A stretch of DNA of 64,000 nt from Diaminobutyricibacter sp. McL0608 (lineage in GTDB: Bacteria > Actinomycetota > Actinomycetes > Actinomycetales > Microbacteriaceae). The stretch's first letter is position 1. Each line of letters starts with the position of its first letter. The position numbers and the translations under genes are program-made. The stretch is taken from NCBI RefSeq assembly GCF_039613825.1, contig NZ_CP154826.1, forward strand, positions 3,658,001 to 3,722,000, written 5' to 3'. The notes under the pieces are model-generated. The model had not been told where the DNA came from. It searched no databases and saw only the letters and a program-made list of their open reading frames with translations. This document shows, piece by piece, positions 7,927 through 15,794 of the stretch.

Positions 7927-8418
7927 ATGAGGCTGAACTCCCTGCGATGGACAGTGTTGGTTGCGGCGGCCATGGCGGGTGCGGTGGCGCTCTCCGGATG
8001 CTCAGCTCCGGCGATTCCGTCGGCGGCGACGCATGCGCGGTCCGCCTCCCCGGCCCCAGAGGCTCCCATCCTGGACTTCCCAGTGGGCAGCGTCCCCGGA
8101 CAAGTCGCCTACGCGAGCGTCGACAACGTGTCGTCGACACCCACGGCGGGAAGCACGGCAGGCCCGGGGCTCTTCGTCGGTGGAAAGGTGCTGGTCATCG
8201 AGGGCGACTGCGTCGGACCGAGCGGTGGCGGGTTCCGCCTGACGACAGCCGACAGCGCGGCTCGCGTCATCGCTGCAGGCACCTTTCACTGCGGTGAGCC
8301 GATGCGCGATGAATTGCGCGGAGTGAATGACTACGAAGGACCGGTGCAGCTGAGCTTCACCGAGACGGACGGCATCCAACTCGGCTGGTTGCGTGCCTCG
8401 CTGGAGCCCGCCGACTGA
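7927..8418 (+). CDS. Putative lipoprotein
   Basis: This 163-residue protein has a lipoprotein signal: basic start MRLNSLRW, hydrophobic core LVAAAMAGAVA, and lipobox ALSGC with Cys25. A low-complexity Ala/Ser/Pro linker follows, then a compact domain with GGKVLVIEGDCVGP and a paired cysteine at FHCGEP that could form a disulfide. It should be anchored on the outer face of the membrane. I do not recognise the domain. The start is an ATG 35 bp from the divergent membrane protein, so both promoters must be packed in that gap or overlap the other gene. Confidence 0.72.
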   Translation: MRLNSLRWTVLVAAAMAGAVALSGCSAPAIPSAATHARSASPAPEAPILDFPVGSVPGQVAYASVDNVSSTPTAGSTAGPGLFVGGKVLVIEGDCVGPSGGGFRLTTADSAARVIAAGTFHCGEPMRDELRGVNDYEGPVQLSFTETDGIQLGWLRASLEPAD

Positions 8419-8480
8419 CATTCACCGCCACCGACCCGACCGAGCCCGACAGCGCGCGTGCGAGAGCTACAGTGAATTTC

Positions 8481-8840
8481 ATGACCAACGAAACACCCAT
8501 CGCCTACACCGCGCTCGAAAAGGGAACCCCTGTGCTGGCTGCCGACGGCAGCGAGATCGGGAAGGTCGAGCACGTGCTGCAGGACAGCTCGATCGACCTG
8601 TTCGACGGGCTCGCGGTGAAGACCGCTGCCGGGCTGCGCTTTGTCAGCGCCGACGTCGTCGGGCGCATCACGACGGCCGCCGTCCAAACCACGCTGACAG
8701 ATGACGACACCGCCGATCTGCCGAAGCCGCAGGGCACCGAGGTGCTCGACGCCGACCCCAGCGAGTACCAGGGCAACGGCCTCAGCGCCTGGTGGGGTCG
8801 CATGTTCATGCGCGAGCACTGGATGCGCGAAAAGGAGTAA
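8481..8840 (+). CDS. PRC-barrel/DUF2171-like protein
   Basis: A protein of 119 residues. The first 70 fit a PRC-barrel-type beta barrel: GTPVLAADGSEIGKVEHVL is the usual opening hairpin and GLAVKTAAGLRFVSADVVGRIT the rest of the barrel. The tail is acidic and then aromatic/basic (WWGRMFMREHWMREKE). I prefer the ATG at 8481; a GTG at 8472 is in frame but less well placed. Such proteins are small cytosolic barrels of unclear role, sometimes stress-linked. It stands alone between a lipoprotein and a membrane protein gene. Confidence 0.7.
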   Translation: MTNETPIAYTALEKGTPVLAADGSEIGKVEHVLQDSSIDLFDGLAVKTAAGLRFVSADVVGRITTAAVQTTLTDDDTADLPKPQGTEVLDADPSEYQGNGLSAWWGRMFMREHWMREKE

Positions 8841-8880
8841 GCGGGGTCCCCCCGAACGCACGGTTGTCTACGCTGGCGGC

Positions 8881-9291
8881 ATGAGCGAAACGCCGACACC
8901 CACCCGCGACCGGATCCGCTGGGGATGGTTCATTGCATGCATCCTGCTGGGTCTCGCCGCCATCCTGATCGGGTGGTTGGTGGTGCCGGCCGCCGCTGCT
9001 CGGGGCTACTTCGCGGGCGTGATGGCCAATGTCGGCACAACACTGCTGCTCGTGGGCATCGTTGTGCTGCTGGAGCGGCGGATCATCGACAACGCTGCAC
9101 GCTTGGTTCGCAGGGCGAACGAGCAGACGAACGAGGCGATCCAGACCCAAATGCATGACCTCGAGCGTCGGCTGGCCACCGAATGGGCGGGCGCGACAGT
9201 CGAGAATGTGGACGAGAAGAAGGCCGAGACGACGCGGCTCACCGACGAATTCCGGAAGCGGATCGTCGACGAGGCCACGTACGAGGAATGA
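8881..9291 (+). CDS. Two-helix membrane protein with cytosolic coiled coil
   Basis: 136 residues: a short polar start, helices at about 14-36 (WGWFIACILLGLAAILIGWLVV) and 46-62 (NVGTTLLLVGIVVLLE), then a charged helical region from RRIIDNAARLVRRANEQ to the end with heptad-like spacing that could form a coiled coil. The stop overlaps the ATG of the following methyltransferase-like gene (ATGA, 9288-9291), indicating coupled translation. No family name can be given. Confidence 0.72.
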   Translation: MSETPTPTRDRIRWGWFIACILLGLAAILIGWLVVPAAAARGYFAGVMANVGTTLLLVGIVVLLERRIIDNAARLVRRANEQTNEAIQTQMHDLERRLATEWAGATVENVDEKKAETTRLTDEFRKRIVDEATYEE

Positions 9292-9803
9292 TCATGGCCC
9301 AGCCAGCATCGCTCGCACGCGCGTGGATCGGGACGGTCGTGTTCCTCTTCGTGGCGCCCGGCATCGTTGCCGGCCTCATTCCGTGGCTCATCACCGGCTG
9401 GCGGTGGCACGACTGGGGCGGCGCTACCTGGATCGTCGTGCCGATCGCCTGGATCGCGATCATTCTCGGAGTGGCTTTCCTCCTGTACGCGTTCGCACTG
9501 TTCGCCCTGCACCGCGGAACGCCCGCTCCGGTGGCTCCGACCGAGACGCTCGTGATGACGGGCGTCTACAGGTTCGTGCGTAACCCGATGTATCTGGCAG
9601 TGCTCGCGATCATCCTCGGCCAGGCGCTGCTGTTCGGCTCGTGGTGGCTCGTGCTCTACGCCGGGATCGCCCTGGTCGCGGTCGTCGCGTTCGTGAAGGG
9701 ATATGAGGAGCCGACTCTCACGCGTGCGTACGGCGAGCAGTACCTCGACTACCGGCGCAACGTCCCGGGGTGGTGGCCTCGGCTCACGCCGTGGCGGGGA
9801 TGA
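9288..9803 (+). CDS. Isoprenylcysteine carboxyl methyltransferase-family membrane protein
   Basis: A 171-residue integral membrane protein with about four helices. The ICMT/phospholipid-methyltransferase signature is near the C-terminal half: TGVYRFVRNPMYLAVLAIILGQ, then EEPTLTRAYGEQYLDYRRNVPGWWPR. In this family these parts bind S-adenosylmethionine at the membrane surface; the natural substrate in bacteria is usually unknown. The start is the ATG overlapping the previous stop, with an alternative ATG two codons later. It is translationally coupled to the coiled-coil membrane protein upstream. Confidence 0.82.
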   Translation: MIMAQPASLARAWIGTVVFLFVAPGIVAGLIPWLITGWRWHDWGGATWIVVPIAWIAIILGVAFLLYAFALFALHRGTPAPVAPTETLVMTGVYRFVRNPMYLAVLAIILGQALLFGSWWLVLYAGIALVAVVAFVKGYEEPTLTRAYGEQYLDYRRNVPGWWPRLTPWRG

Positions 9804-9842
9804 CGACCCGCCGAATCGACCTTGGCGTTCTACAGTTGGCCC

Positions 9843-10652
9843 ATGACGACGGCACGACTTTCGGCGTGGGCGGTGGCGGGCATCCCGGAGGTGACCGCCG
9901 GCGACGACCTGACCCTGCTCATCGGCGACGCACTCGCCGCATCCGCCCCCGACGACCAGCCGCAGGCAGGCGACATCGTCGTCGTGACCAGCAAGATCGT
10001 CTCGAAGGCGGAGGGCCGCTTCGTGCGGGCGGATGATCGTGAGCAGGCGATCACGGATGAGACGGTGCGCGTCGTGGCGACCCGTGTCACGGGCGACCAC
10101 GTCACCCGCATCGTCGAGAACCGCCTCGGCATCGTCGGCGCCGCAGCGGGCGTGGATGCAAGCAATACCCCCGAAGGCACGGTACTGCTGCTGCCGCTCG
10201 ACCCGGATGCGTCCGCACGCACGATCTGCGCGGCGCTCCGGGAGCGTTTCGGTGTCGACGTCGGCGTGATCGTGACCGACACTCTTGGTCGCGCCTGGCG
10301 ACTCGGCCAGACCGACGTCGCGATCGGGGCCGCGGGTGTGCTGGTCACCGACGACCTGCGGGGGTCGGCGGATGCGCATGGCCGGCCCCTCGGGGTGACC
10401 CAGCCGGTCGTCGCGGACGAGATCGCCGCCCTGACCGACCTTGTGAAGGGCAAGGCGAACGGGCTCCCGGTCGCCGTGGTGCGCGGACTCGGCCGCTACG
10501 TCACGGGTCTCGACGCTCCGGGTGCGCGAACGCTGGTGCGTACAGGCCCCATGGACATGTTCCGTTTGGGCACCGACGAGGCGCTCGCCGAGGGTTACGC
10601 ACGCGGTTTCGAGGCGGGGCGGGCATCCGAGGCTGGACGGGCATCCGAGTGA
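9843..10652 (+). CDS. cofE: Coenzyme F420-0:L-glutamate ligase (CofE)
   Basis: 269 residues, GTP-dependent addition of L-glutamate to F420-0. Landmarks: [66 protein letters not shown] followed by [11 protein letters not shown], and [16 protein letters not shown]. This is the stand-alone ligase; mycobacterial FbiB carries an additional C-terminal nitroreductase domain that reduces dehydro-F420-0, and that domain is missing here. The protein ends in a short repeat ([11 protein letters not shown]). I start at the ATG at 9843. It overlaps cofC by GTGA. Confidence 0.93.
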   Translation: MTTARLSAWAVAGIPEVTAGDDLTLLIGDALAASAPDDQPQAGDIVVVTSKIVSKAEGRFVRADDREQAITDETVRVVATRVTGDHVTRIVENRLGIVGAAAGVDASNTPEGTVLLLPLDPDASARTICAALRERFGVDVGVIVTDTLGRAWRLGQTDVAIGAAGVLVTDDLRGSADAHGRPLGVTQPVVADEIAALTDLVKGKANGLPVAVVRGLGRYVTGLDAPGARTLVRTGPMDMFRLGTDEALAEGYARGFEAGRASEAGRASE

Positions 10653-11446
10653 GGCGCTGGACGGTGGTCGTGCCGTTCAAAGGCGCGGCGGATGCGAAGA
10701 GCCGGCTTTCCGGATCGCTGGACGATCCTGAGCGCGCTGCGATCGCGCTCGCGTTCCTGGTCGACACCGTCAGCGCCGTGCGAAGGGTGCCCGCCGTATC
10801 GTGCGTGGTCGTGGTCTCGAACCAGCCGGGGCTCGCCGCGGATCTCGCGGTCGGTCAGGCGACTGACCGCACCGACGTGCGGACGCTGGTCGTCGCCGAT
10901 CCCGGTGGAGGCATCAACGTTGCCGTCGCATCCGGTCTCGCGCACGCTCGTGAGGCGGCCCCCGAGGCGTTCACAGCAGCCATCACCGGCGACCTCGCCG
11001 CCCTCCGCCCGGCTGACCTCGCACAAGCGTTCGCGCTTGCCGAAGCGGCTGCCACGAGCACAGGTGCACAGGTTCTGAACACGCGCACAGGTTCCAACAC
11101 GGGCAGGAGTTCAGAACCTGTGCACGCGCAGCTCTCGTTCGTCCCCGACCGCGAGGGCTCCGGAACCACGATGGTCGCGTTCGCGCCGGGAGCCCACGCC
11201 CCGACGCACTTCGGCATCGGGTCGGCCGCAGCGCACACGTCCGCGGGCTATCTCGCGCTGGCGGTGCCGGCCGGGTCGTCGCTGCGGCTCGACATCGACG
11301 ACGCCGACGATCTCGAGCGGGCACGGCTGCTCGGTCTCGGAGACGCCACGCGCGCCGTTCTGGAGCAGCGGGTCAGGCCGCGTTCATCCGATCCCGCCAC
11401 GCGACCAGCTGACGCGCCTGGCGCAGGTCGAGGTCGAGCCCGCTGA
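10649..11446 (+). CDS. cofC: 2-phospholactate/phosphoenolpyruvate guanylyltransferase (CofC/FbiD)
   Basis: 265 residues; activates 2-phospholactate or PEP with GTP for F420 side-chain synthesis. Family motifs are present in order: [78 protein letters not shown]. Residues about 139-159 are an insertion coded by a 62-nt palindrome (11064-11125) that relatives should lack. The last ~25 residues (Arg/Pro/Ala rich) read antisense through the end of the convergent LLM gene and look like a stop-loss extension. The GTG start lies inside the cofE stop. Confidence 0.9.
   Translation: MRRWTVVVPFKGAADAKSRLSGSLDDPERAAIALAFLVDTVSAVRRVPAVSCVVVVSNQPGLAADLAVGQATDRTDVRTLVVADPGGGINVAVASGLAHAREAAPEAFTAAITGDLAALRPADLAQAFALAEAAATSTGAQVLNTRTGSNTGRSSEPVHAQLSFVPDREGSGTTMVAFAPGAHAPTHFGIGSAAAHTSAGYLALAVPAGSSLRLDIDDADDLERARLLGLGDATRAVLEQRVRPRSSDPATRPADAPGAGRGRAR
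11064..11125. repeat. 62-nt palindromic element inside cofC
   Basis: A perfect 17-bp inverted repeat (left arm GTGCACAGGTTCTGAAC at 11064-11080, right arm 11109-11125) encloses a 28-nt loop that itself repeats the half motif GCGCACAGGTTC. The reading frame of cofC stays open through it. The core GCACAGG/CCTGTGC is shared with the 57-nt hairpins at 45098 and 45667. It sits between two conserved motifs of the protein where an insertion would be tolerated. Confidence 0.7.
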
Positions 11447-12188
11447 TCCCCAGCGTGAAGAGGCGAGCGCCGAGCGCGTGTTGCGCTTCGATGGGCTCGA
11501 GCGCACCGAGCGTGCCGTCGTGGGTGCGCCGCACGCCTGTCGAGATCTCGATCTCGGACATGTCGCGGTCGACGCGGTGACACCACTCCTGAAGCACGCC
11601 GAGCTTGCGTTCCAGGGTCTCGACATCGCTGAAGCTGTGCCAGATGTCGGCGTGCCGGGCGACGATCCGCAGCGTCTTCTTCTCGCCTCCACCGCCGATG
11701 AGCACGGGGATCGGGCGCGTCGGCGCCGGATTCAGGGTCGCCCACCTCGACTCGATCCGTGGAAGCGCTTCGGCGAGCGCGTCGAGCCTCGTGCCGGGCG
11801 TGCCGAACGGGTAGCCGTATTCGACGTAGTCGAGTTCTTTCCAGCCGGCGCCGATTCCGAGGATGAGTCGCCCGGCGTCACCGCCGCGCGCGCTGATGTG
11901 GTCGACCGTGCGGGCCATGTCTGCGAGCAGGTCCGGGTTCCGGTACGAGTTGCAGGTGACGAGGGCACCGATCTGGATCCGGCTGGTCTGCTCGGCCCAG
12001 GCAGCCAGCATCGTCCAGCATTCGAAGTGGGCGCCGTCCGGGTCGCCCGACAGCGGATAGAAGTGGTCCCAGTTGAAGGCGATGTCGGCACCGAGGTCTT
12101 CGATGGCGGCAACGGTGTCGCGAAGCTGGGCATAGGTCGCGTGTTGCGGTGCGAGCTGCACGCCGATGCGAACGGGGCGGTCGGTCAT
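11373..12188 (-). CDS. LLM-class F420-dependent oxidoreductase
   Basis: 271 residues with a luciferase-like TIM-barrel. The start RIGVQLAPQHATYAQLRDT leads to AFNWDHFYPL (the His of the F420-binding region), IGALVTCNSYRNPDLLADM and ILGIGAGWKELDY, all typical of actinobacterial F420-dependent LLM enzymes. Substrate unknown. Its ATG overlaps the cofD stop (ATGA 12185-12188), making it the last gene of the fbiC operon. Its 3' end overlaps cofC on the opposite strand by 74 nt. The frame is open upstream, but those residues are antisense or shadow of cofD. Confidence 0.9.
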   Translation of the reverse strand: MTDRPVRIGVQLAPQHATYAQLRDTVAAIEDLGADIAFNWDHFYPLSGDPDGAHFECWTMLAAWAEQTSRIQIGALVTCNSYRNPDLLADMARTVDHISARGGDAGRLILGIGAGWKELDYVEYGYPFGTPGTRLDALAEALPRIESRWATLNPAPTRPIPVLIGGGGEKKTLRIVARHADIWHSFSDVETLERKLGVLQEWCHRVDRDMSEIEISTGVRRTHDGTLGALEPIEAQHALGARLFTLGISGLDLDLRQARQLVAWRDRMNAA

Positions 12189-13246
12189 AGTGTTCCTCCG
12201 ATGTTCTGGACGGTCGGTCGGTCGAGGGCAATGGGGTGGGTGGCGCGGGCAGCGCGGAGCGCGTGGGCGGCGATGGCGGCCGTGGCGGGCACATCGTGCA
12301 TCCAGAGCGGGTGAGCGGATGCGCGGATTCCGGCCGCCTCCAGGTCTGGGATCAGTCCGGCATCCGTCTCGTCGACGAGCCAGGCGTCGAGGATGCCGCC
12401 GTCGGCCCGCGAACCGTAGTAGCGGCCGACGCCGAGGGCGGTCGATTCGACCCCGACGATGTCGAGGCACCGGTCGGCCATGCCGCGCACGACGCTGCCG
12501 CCGATGATCGGCGACACCCCGACCACCCGTGCGTCGGTGTCACGCAGCGCAGCGCGCACACCGGGGACGGCGAGGATCGTTCCGACCGAGACGACCGGAT
12601 TCGACGGCGGGATGATCACGACGTCGGCATCACGGATCGCCTCCAGCACGCCGGGGGCGGCCTGCGCCTGCTCCAGCCCGACCTGCACGAACTCGCTGGC
12701 TGCGGCTGCGGCGCGGTAGCGCACCCACCACTCCTCGAAGTGGATGAGGTCGCCCGCCCGATGTTCGTCGATGTCGGCTGCGAGCCGCACGTGCGTCTCG
12801 ACGGGGTCGTCGCTCATCGGAAGTAACCGGGCACCCGGGCGCCACCGTTGCGCCAGGACCTCCGTGGCCTCGCTCAGCGTTCGGCCGGAGCGGAGCAGGT
12901 CGGTGCGCACGATGTGGGTGCCGAGGTCGAGGTCGCCGAGAGTGAACCAGTCCCAGCCGGCGCCGTAGGCCGCGATCTCGCCGGACGTGCGCCGCGTCTC
13001 GTCGGCGCGGCCCCATCCCTGTTCTTCGGAGATGCCGCCGCCGAGCGTGTACATGACCGTGTCGAGGTCGGGGCAGATGCGCAGGCCGGTCAGCCACATG
13101 TCGTCGCCGGTGTTGACGACCACAGTGACCGGCACCGTGGAGGCCTCGCCGCCCGCGGACGGATGCTCCGCGGCGAGGTGCGCGAGCAGTCCCCGGGTGA
13201 AGCGGGCACCACCGACCCCGCCGGCCAGCACCGTGATCCCGGTCAT
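12185..13246 (-). CDS. cofD: 2-phospho-L-lactate transferase (CofD/FbiA)
   Basis: 353 residues; transfers the phospholactyl (or enolpyruvyl) group from the GDP/GTP-activated precursor to FO, giving F420-0 or dehydro-F420-0. Seen: TVLAGGVGGARFTRGLL (nucleotide loop), TVVVNTGDDMWLTGLRICPDLDT (the metal-binding Asp pair), MSDDPVETHV, IIPPSNPVVSVGTIL and VVGVSPIIGGSVVRGMADR. All expected motifs are intact. It is coupled by ATGA overlaps to fgd upstream (13243-13246) and to the LLM gene downstream. Confidence 0.94.
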   Translation of the reverse strand: MTGITVLAGGVGGARFTRGLLAHLAAEHPSAGGEASTVPVTVVVNTGDDMWLTGLRICPDLDTVMYTLGGGISEEQGWGRADETRRTSGEIAAYGAGWDWFTLGDLDLGTHIVRTDLLRSGRTLSEATEVLAQRWRPGARLLPMSDDPVETHVRLAADIDEHRAGDLIHFEEWWVRYRAAAAASEFVQVGLEQAQAAPGVLEAIRDADVVIIPPSNPVVSVGTILAVPGVRAALRDTDARVVGVSPIIGGSVVRGMADRCLDIVGVESTALGVGRYYGSRADGGILDAWLVDETDAGLIPDLEAAGIRASAHPLWMHDVPATAAIAAHALRAARATHPIALDRPTVQNIGGTL

Positions 13247-14268
13247 TGCGCGAACGCCGAGCCGTGCCGCTCGCGCAGGCGCGGCAGGATCTCCGCGCCG
13301 TACAGCTCGATGAACCGTTCCTGGTCGGGGCCCGGACCGTGGAACACGAGATGCCGGAAGCCGAGAGCGATGTACTCCTCGATGCGGTCGACGTGCTCGT
13401 CCGGGTCGGTCCCGACGATCCAGCGCGAGGCCACCCGCTCGATCGGCAGCGCGTCGGCCAGCTGCTGCATCTCGCGGGGGTCGTCGACGCTCATCTTCTC
13501 TTGGGGCGTGAGCGCGAGAGGTGCCCAGTGGCGGGTGTCCTGCAGGGCACGCTCGGGGTCGGTGTCGAAGGAGACCTTCATCTCGATGAGCGTGTCCACG
13601 TCATCCCGCGCGCGGCCGGCCTTCCCGATGCCGTCCTCGAGCGCCGGCAGGAGCGTATCCGTATAGAGGGTGCGCTCCTTGCCCGACGTGGTGATGTAGC
13701 CGGCGGCGATTCGGCCGGCGAGCCGGGTCGCGGCCGGACCGGATGCTCCGATATAGATGGGCACGGCGGCGTCCGGCTTGTCGTAGATCGTCGCGTTGGC
13801 GGTGCGGTAGAAGTCACCGGCGAACGTCACGCCGTCTTCTGTCCACAGCTTCTGGATGAGCGTCACGGCCTCTTTGAGGCGCGCGAACCGTTCCTTGACT
13901 TCGGGCCATTCGATGCCGAGCACGACCTCGTTGAGCGCCTCGCCAGTGCCGACACCGAGAACGACCCGGCCCGGAAACAGCGAGCCGAGCGTCGCGAAGG
14001 CCTGGGCGACGACGGCCGGGTGGTAGCGGAAGGACGGCGTCAGCACCGAGGTGCCGATCAGGATGCGCTCGGTGCTCGCGCCGAGCGCGCCGAGCCACGG
14101 GATCGCTGCGGGCGCGTGACCGCCCTCGTGGACGAACGGCTGGAAATGGTCGGAGACGAACACCGAGTCGAAGCCCGCCTTTTCGGCCAGCACTCCGAAT
14201 CTCAGCAGGTCGCTGGGGCCGAACTGCTCAGCGGAGGCCTTGTAGCCGAGGCGCAGGGGAATGGGCAC
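13243..14268 (-). CDS. fgd: F420-dependent glucose-6-phosphate dehydrogenase-like (FGD)
   Basis: 341 residues closely matching the FGD pattern: LRLGYKASAEQFGP, VSDHFQPFVHEGGHAPAA (the F420-binding His), IGTSVLTPSFRYHPAV, LGVGTGEALNEV, TSGKERTLYTD and LVFHGPGPDQERF. FGD oxidises glucose-6-phosphate and reduces F420, which supplies F420H2 to the LLM enzymes. The GTG at 14268 follows AGGAGAACGACC and precedes the homologous N-terminus, so I discard the longer open frame. It lies 11 bp after the FMO gene and overlaps cofD, within the F420 operon. Confidence 0.92.
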   Translation of the reverse strand: MPIPLRLGYKASAEQFGPSDLLRFGVLAEKAGFDSVFVSDHFQPFVHEGGHAPAAIPWLGALGASTERILIGTSVLTPSFRYHPAVVAQAFATLGSLFPGRVVLGVGTGEALNEVVLGIEWPEVKERFARLKEAVTLIQKLWTEDGVTFAGDFYRTANATIYDKPDAAVPIYIGASGPAATRLAGRIAAGYITTSGKERTLYTDTLLPALEDGIGKAGRARDDVDTLIEMKVSFDTDPERALQDTRHWAPLALTPQEKMSVDDPREMQQLADALPIERVASRWIVGTDPDEHVDRIEEYIALGFRHLVFHGPGPDQERFIELYGAEILPRLRERHGSAFAQ

Positions 14269-14279
14269 GGTCGTTCTCC

Positions 14280-15794
14280 TCAGTTCGTGGTCATTCGGAT
14301 GGGCGGGGCCGGGATGGGCGAGGAAGGGGCCGGCGCATACGGGGCAAGCGAGAAGGGGTTCAGTGAAAACGTGCCGTTGCGTTCGCGGAAGGTGTGCGCG
14401 TAGCCGGGCCAGAGCAGGGTGAGCCTTCCGGTCCGTCCGTCGCGGTACCAGCTCTCGCAGCCACCGGTCATCCACACTGTCGAGGAGGCGAGCTCATCGA
14501 TCAGCGCGGTGTACTCGTCTTCGGCCTGACGGCTCACATCGAGCACGAGGTCGGCGTCGGCCTCGAGGTGATCGAGCGCGCCGAGGACGTAGTCGAGCTG
14601 CGTCTCGATCATGTAGATCGCCGAGTTGTGGCCGAGTCCGGCGTTCGGGCCGTTGACGACGAACAGGTTCGGGAAGCCGCTGACGACCGTCGACGCGTAC
14701 GCGGTCATGCCGCCGCCCCAGTGCCGGGCCAGCAGTTCGCTGTCGACGCCGCGGACGATGCGGGCATACGGCTGCTGGGCCGCGTGGAATCCGGTCGCGA
14801 AGATCACGGCATCGACGTCGTGTCGCGCACCGTTGGCGGTGATGAGGGTGTTGCCGTCGATCGCTTCGAGCGCCGACGACTCGACCGTGACCGTCGGGCG
14901 GGTCAGCGCCGGGTAGTACTCGTTCGAGATGAGCACCCGTTTGCAGCCGATCTCGTAGTGCGGGGTGAGCTTCGCGCGCAGCCCGGGGTCGGGCACCTGC
15001 GCTGCGAGGTTGCCGAGCGCACGCCGTCGAGCCGACTCGACCGCATCCGGCACCCCTGCGCGCTGGGCGTAGGCCTCTTCGGCGGTCCAGAAGAGCGTCG
15101 ACCGAAGGCGCTCCAGCTCCTCGGGGTCGCGCTCGAACTGCGCCTGCTCGGCTTCGCTGTAGTGATGTTCCTCGCGCGGGATGACGTAGGGCGCGCTGCG
15201 TTGCAGGACCACCAGTTCGCTCGCGATCTCCGCGACCCGTGGCACGAGTTGGATGGCCGAGGCCCCGGACCCGATCACCGCCACGCGCTTGCCACGCAGT
15301 TCGGCGTCGTGGTCCCAGCGGGCCGAATGGAACATCGGACCCCGGAAGGTGTCGAGCCCCGGCACGTCGGGGATGCGCGGTTCGGTCAGCCTGCCGCAGG
15401 CGAGAACGAGGGCCCTGGCGGTGAACTCACCGCGGCTCGTGTGGAGCGCCCAGCGCGAACGCGACGCGTCCCAGGTCATGGCGTCGACATCCGTGCCCAG
15501 CCGCAGGTGAGCGCCGAGTCCCTCCTCATCGGCACCGGCGACGAGGTAGTCGCGGATCTCCGCGCCTTCCGAGAAGAACGACGACCACCGCGGGTTCGGC
15601 CGGAACGACCACGAGTACAGGTGCGAGGGCACGTCGCAGGCGACCCCGGGGTAGGTGTTGTCCCGCCAGGTGCCGCCGACCGCATTGGCGCGCTCGAAGA
15701 TGAGGAACGAGCTCACGCCGAGACGCTTCAGGCGGATCCCGAGCCCGAGCCCCGCGAACCCCGCGCCGACGATCGCGACATCGACCTCGGTCAT
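14280..15794 (-). CDS. Flavin-containing/Baeyer-Villiger-type monooxygenase
   Basis: 504 residues, class B flavoprotein monooxygenase. FAD fold: VAIVGAGFAGLGLGIRLKR; the Baeyer-Villiger fingerprint reads FRGPMFHSARWDH; the NADPH fold is VAVIGSGASAIQLVP; ATGFHAAQQPYARI and NGPNAGLGHNSAI follow. It should insert oxygen into ketones or soft nucleophiles using NADPH. It is coupled to fbiC (ATGA overlap 15791-15794) and 11 bp upstream of fgd, so it is embedded in the F420 biosynthetic operon although it needs FAD and NADPH, not F420. Why it sits there is not known. Confidence 0.88.
   Translation of the reverse strand: MTEVDVAIVGAGFAGLGLGIRLKRLGVSSFLIFERANAVGGTWRDNTYPGVACDVPSHLYSWSFRPNPRWSSFFSEGAEIRDYLVAGADEEGLGAHLRLGTDVDAMTWDASRSRWALHTSRGEFTARALVLACGRLTEPRIPDVPGLDTFRGPMFHSARWDHDAELRGKRVAVIGSGASAIQLVPRVAEIASELVVLQRSAPYVIPREEHHYSEAEQAQFERDPEELERLRSTLFWTAEEAYAQRAGVPDAVESARRRALGNLAAQVPDPGLRAKLTPHYEIGCKRVLISNEYYPALTRPTVTVESSALEAIDGNTLITANGARHDVDAVIFATGFHAAQQPYARIVRGVDSELLARHWGGGMTAYASTVVSGFPNLFVVNGPNAGLGHNSAIYMIETQLDYVLGALDHLEADADLVLDVSRQAEDEYTALIDELASSTVWMTGGCESWYRDGRTGRLTLLWPGYAHTFRERNGTFSLNPFSLAPYAPAPSSPIPAPPIRMTTN

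Noticed and set aside
10600-10652. [11 protein letters not shown] repeat at the end of CofE considered as a functional tail
   Set aside because: A two-copy GC-rich duplication next to the stop; no evidence of function.
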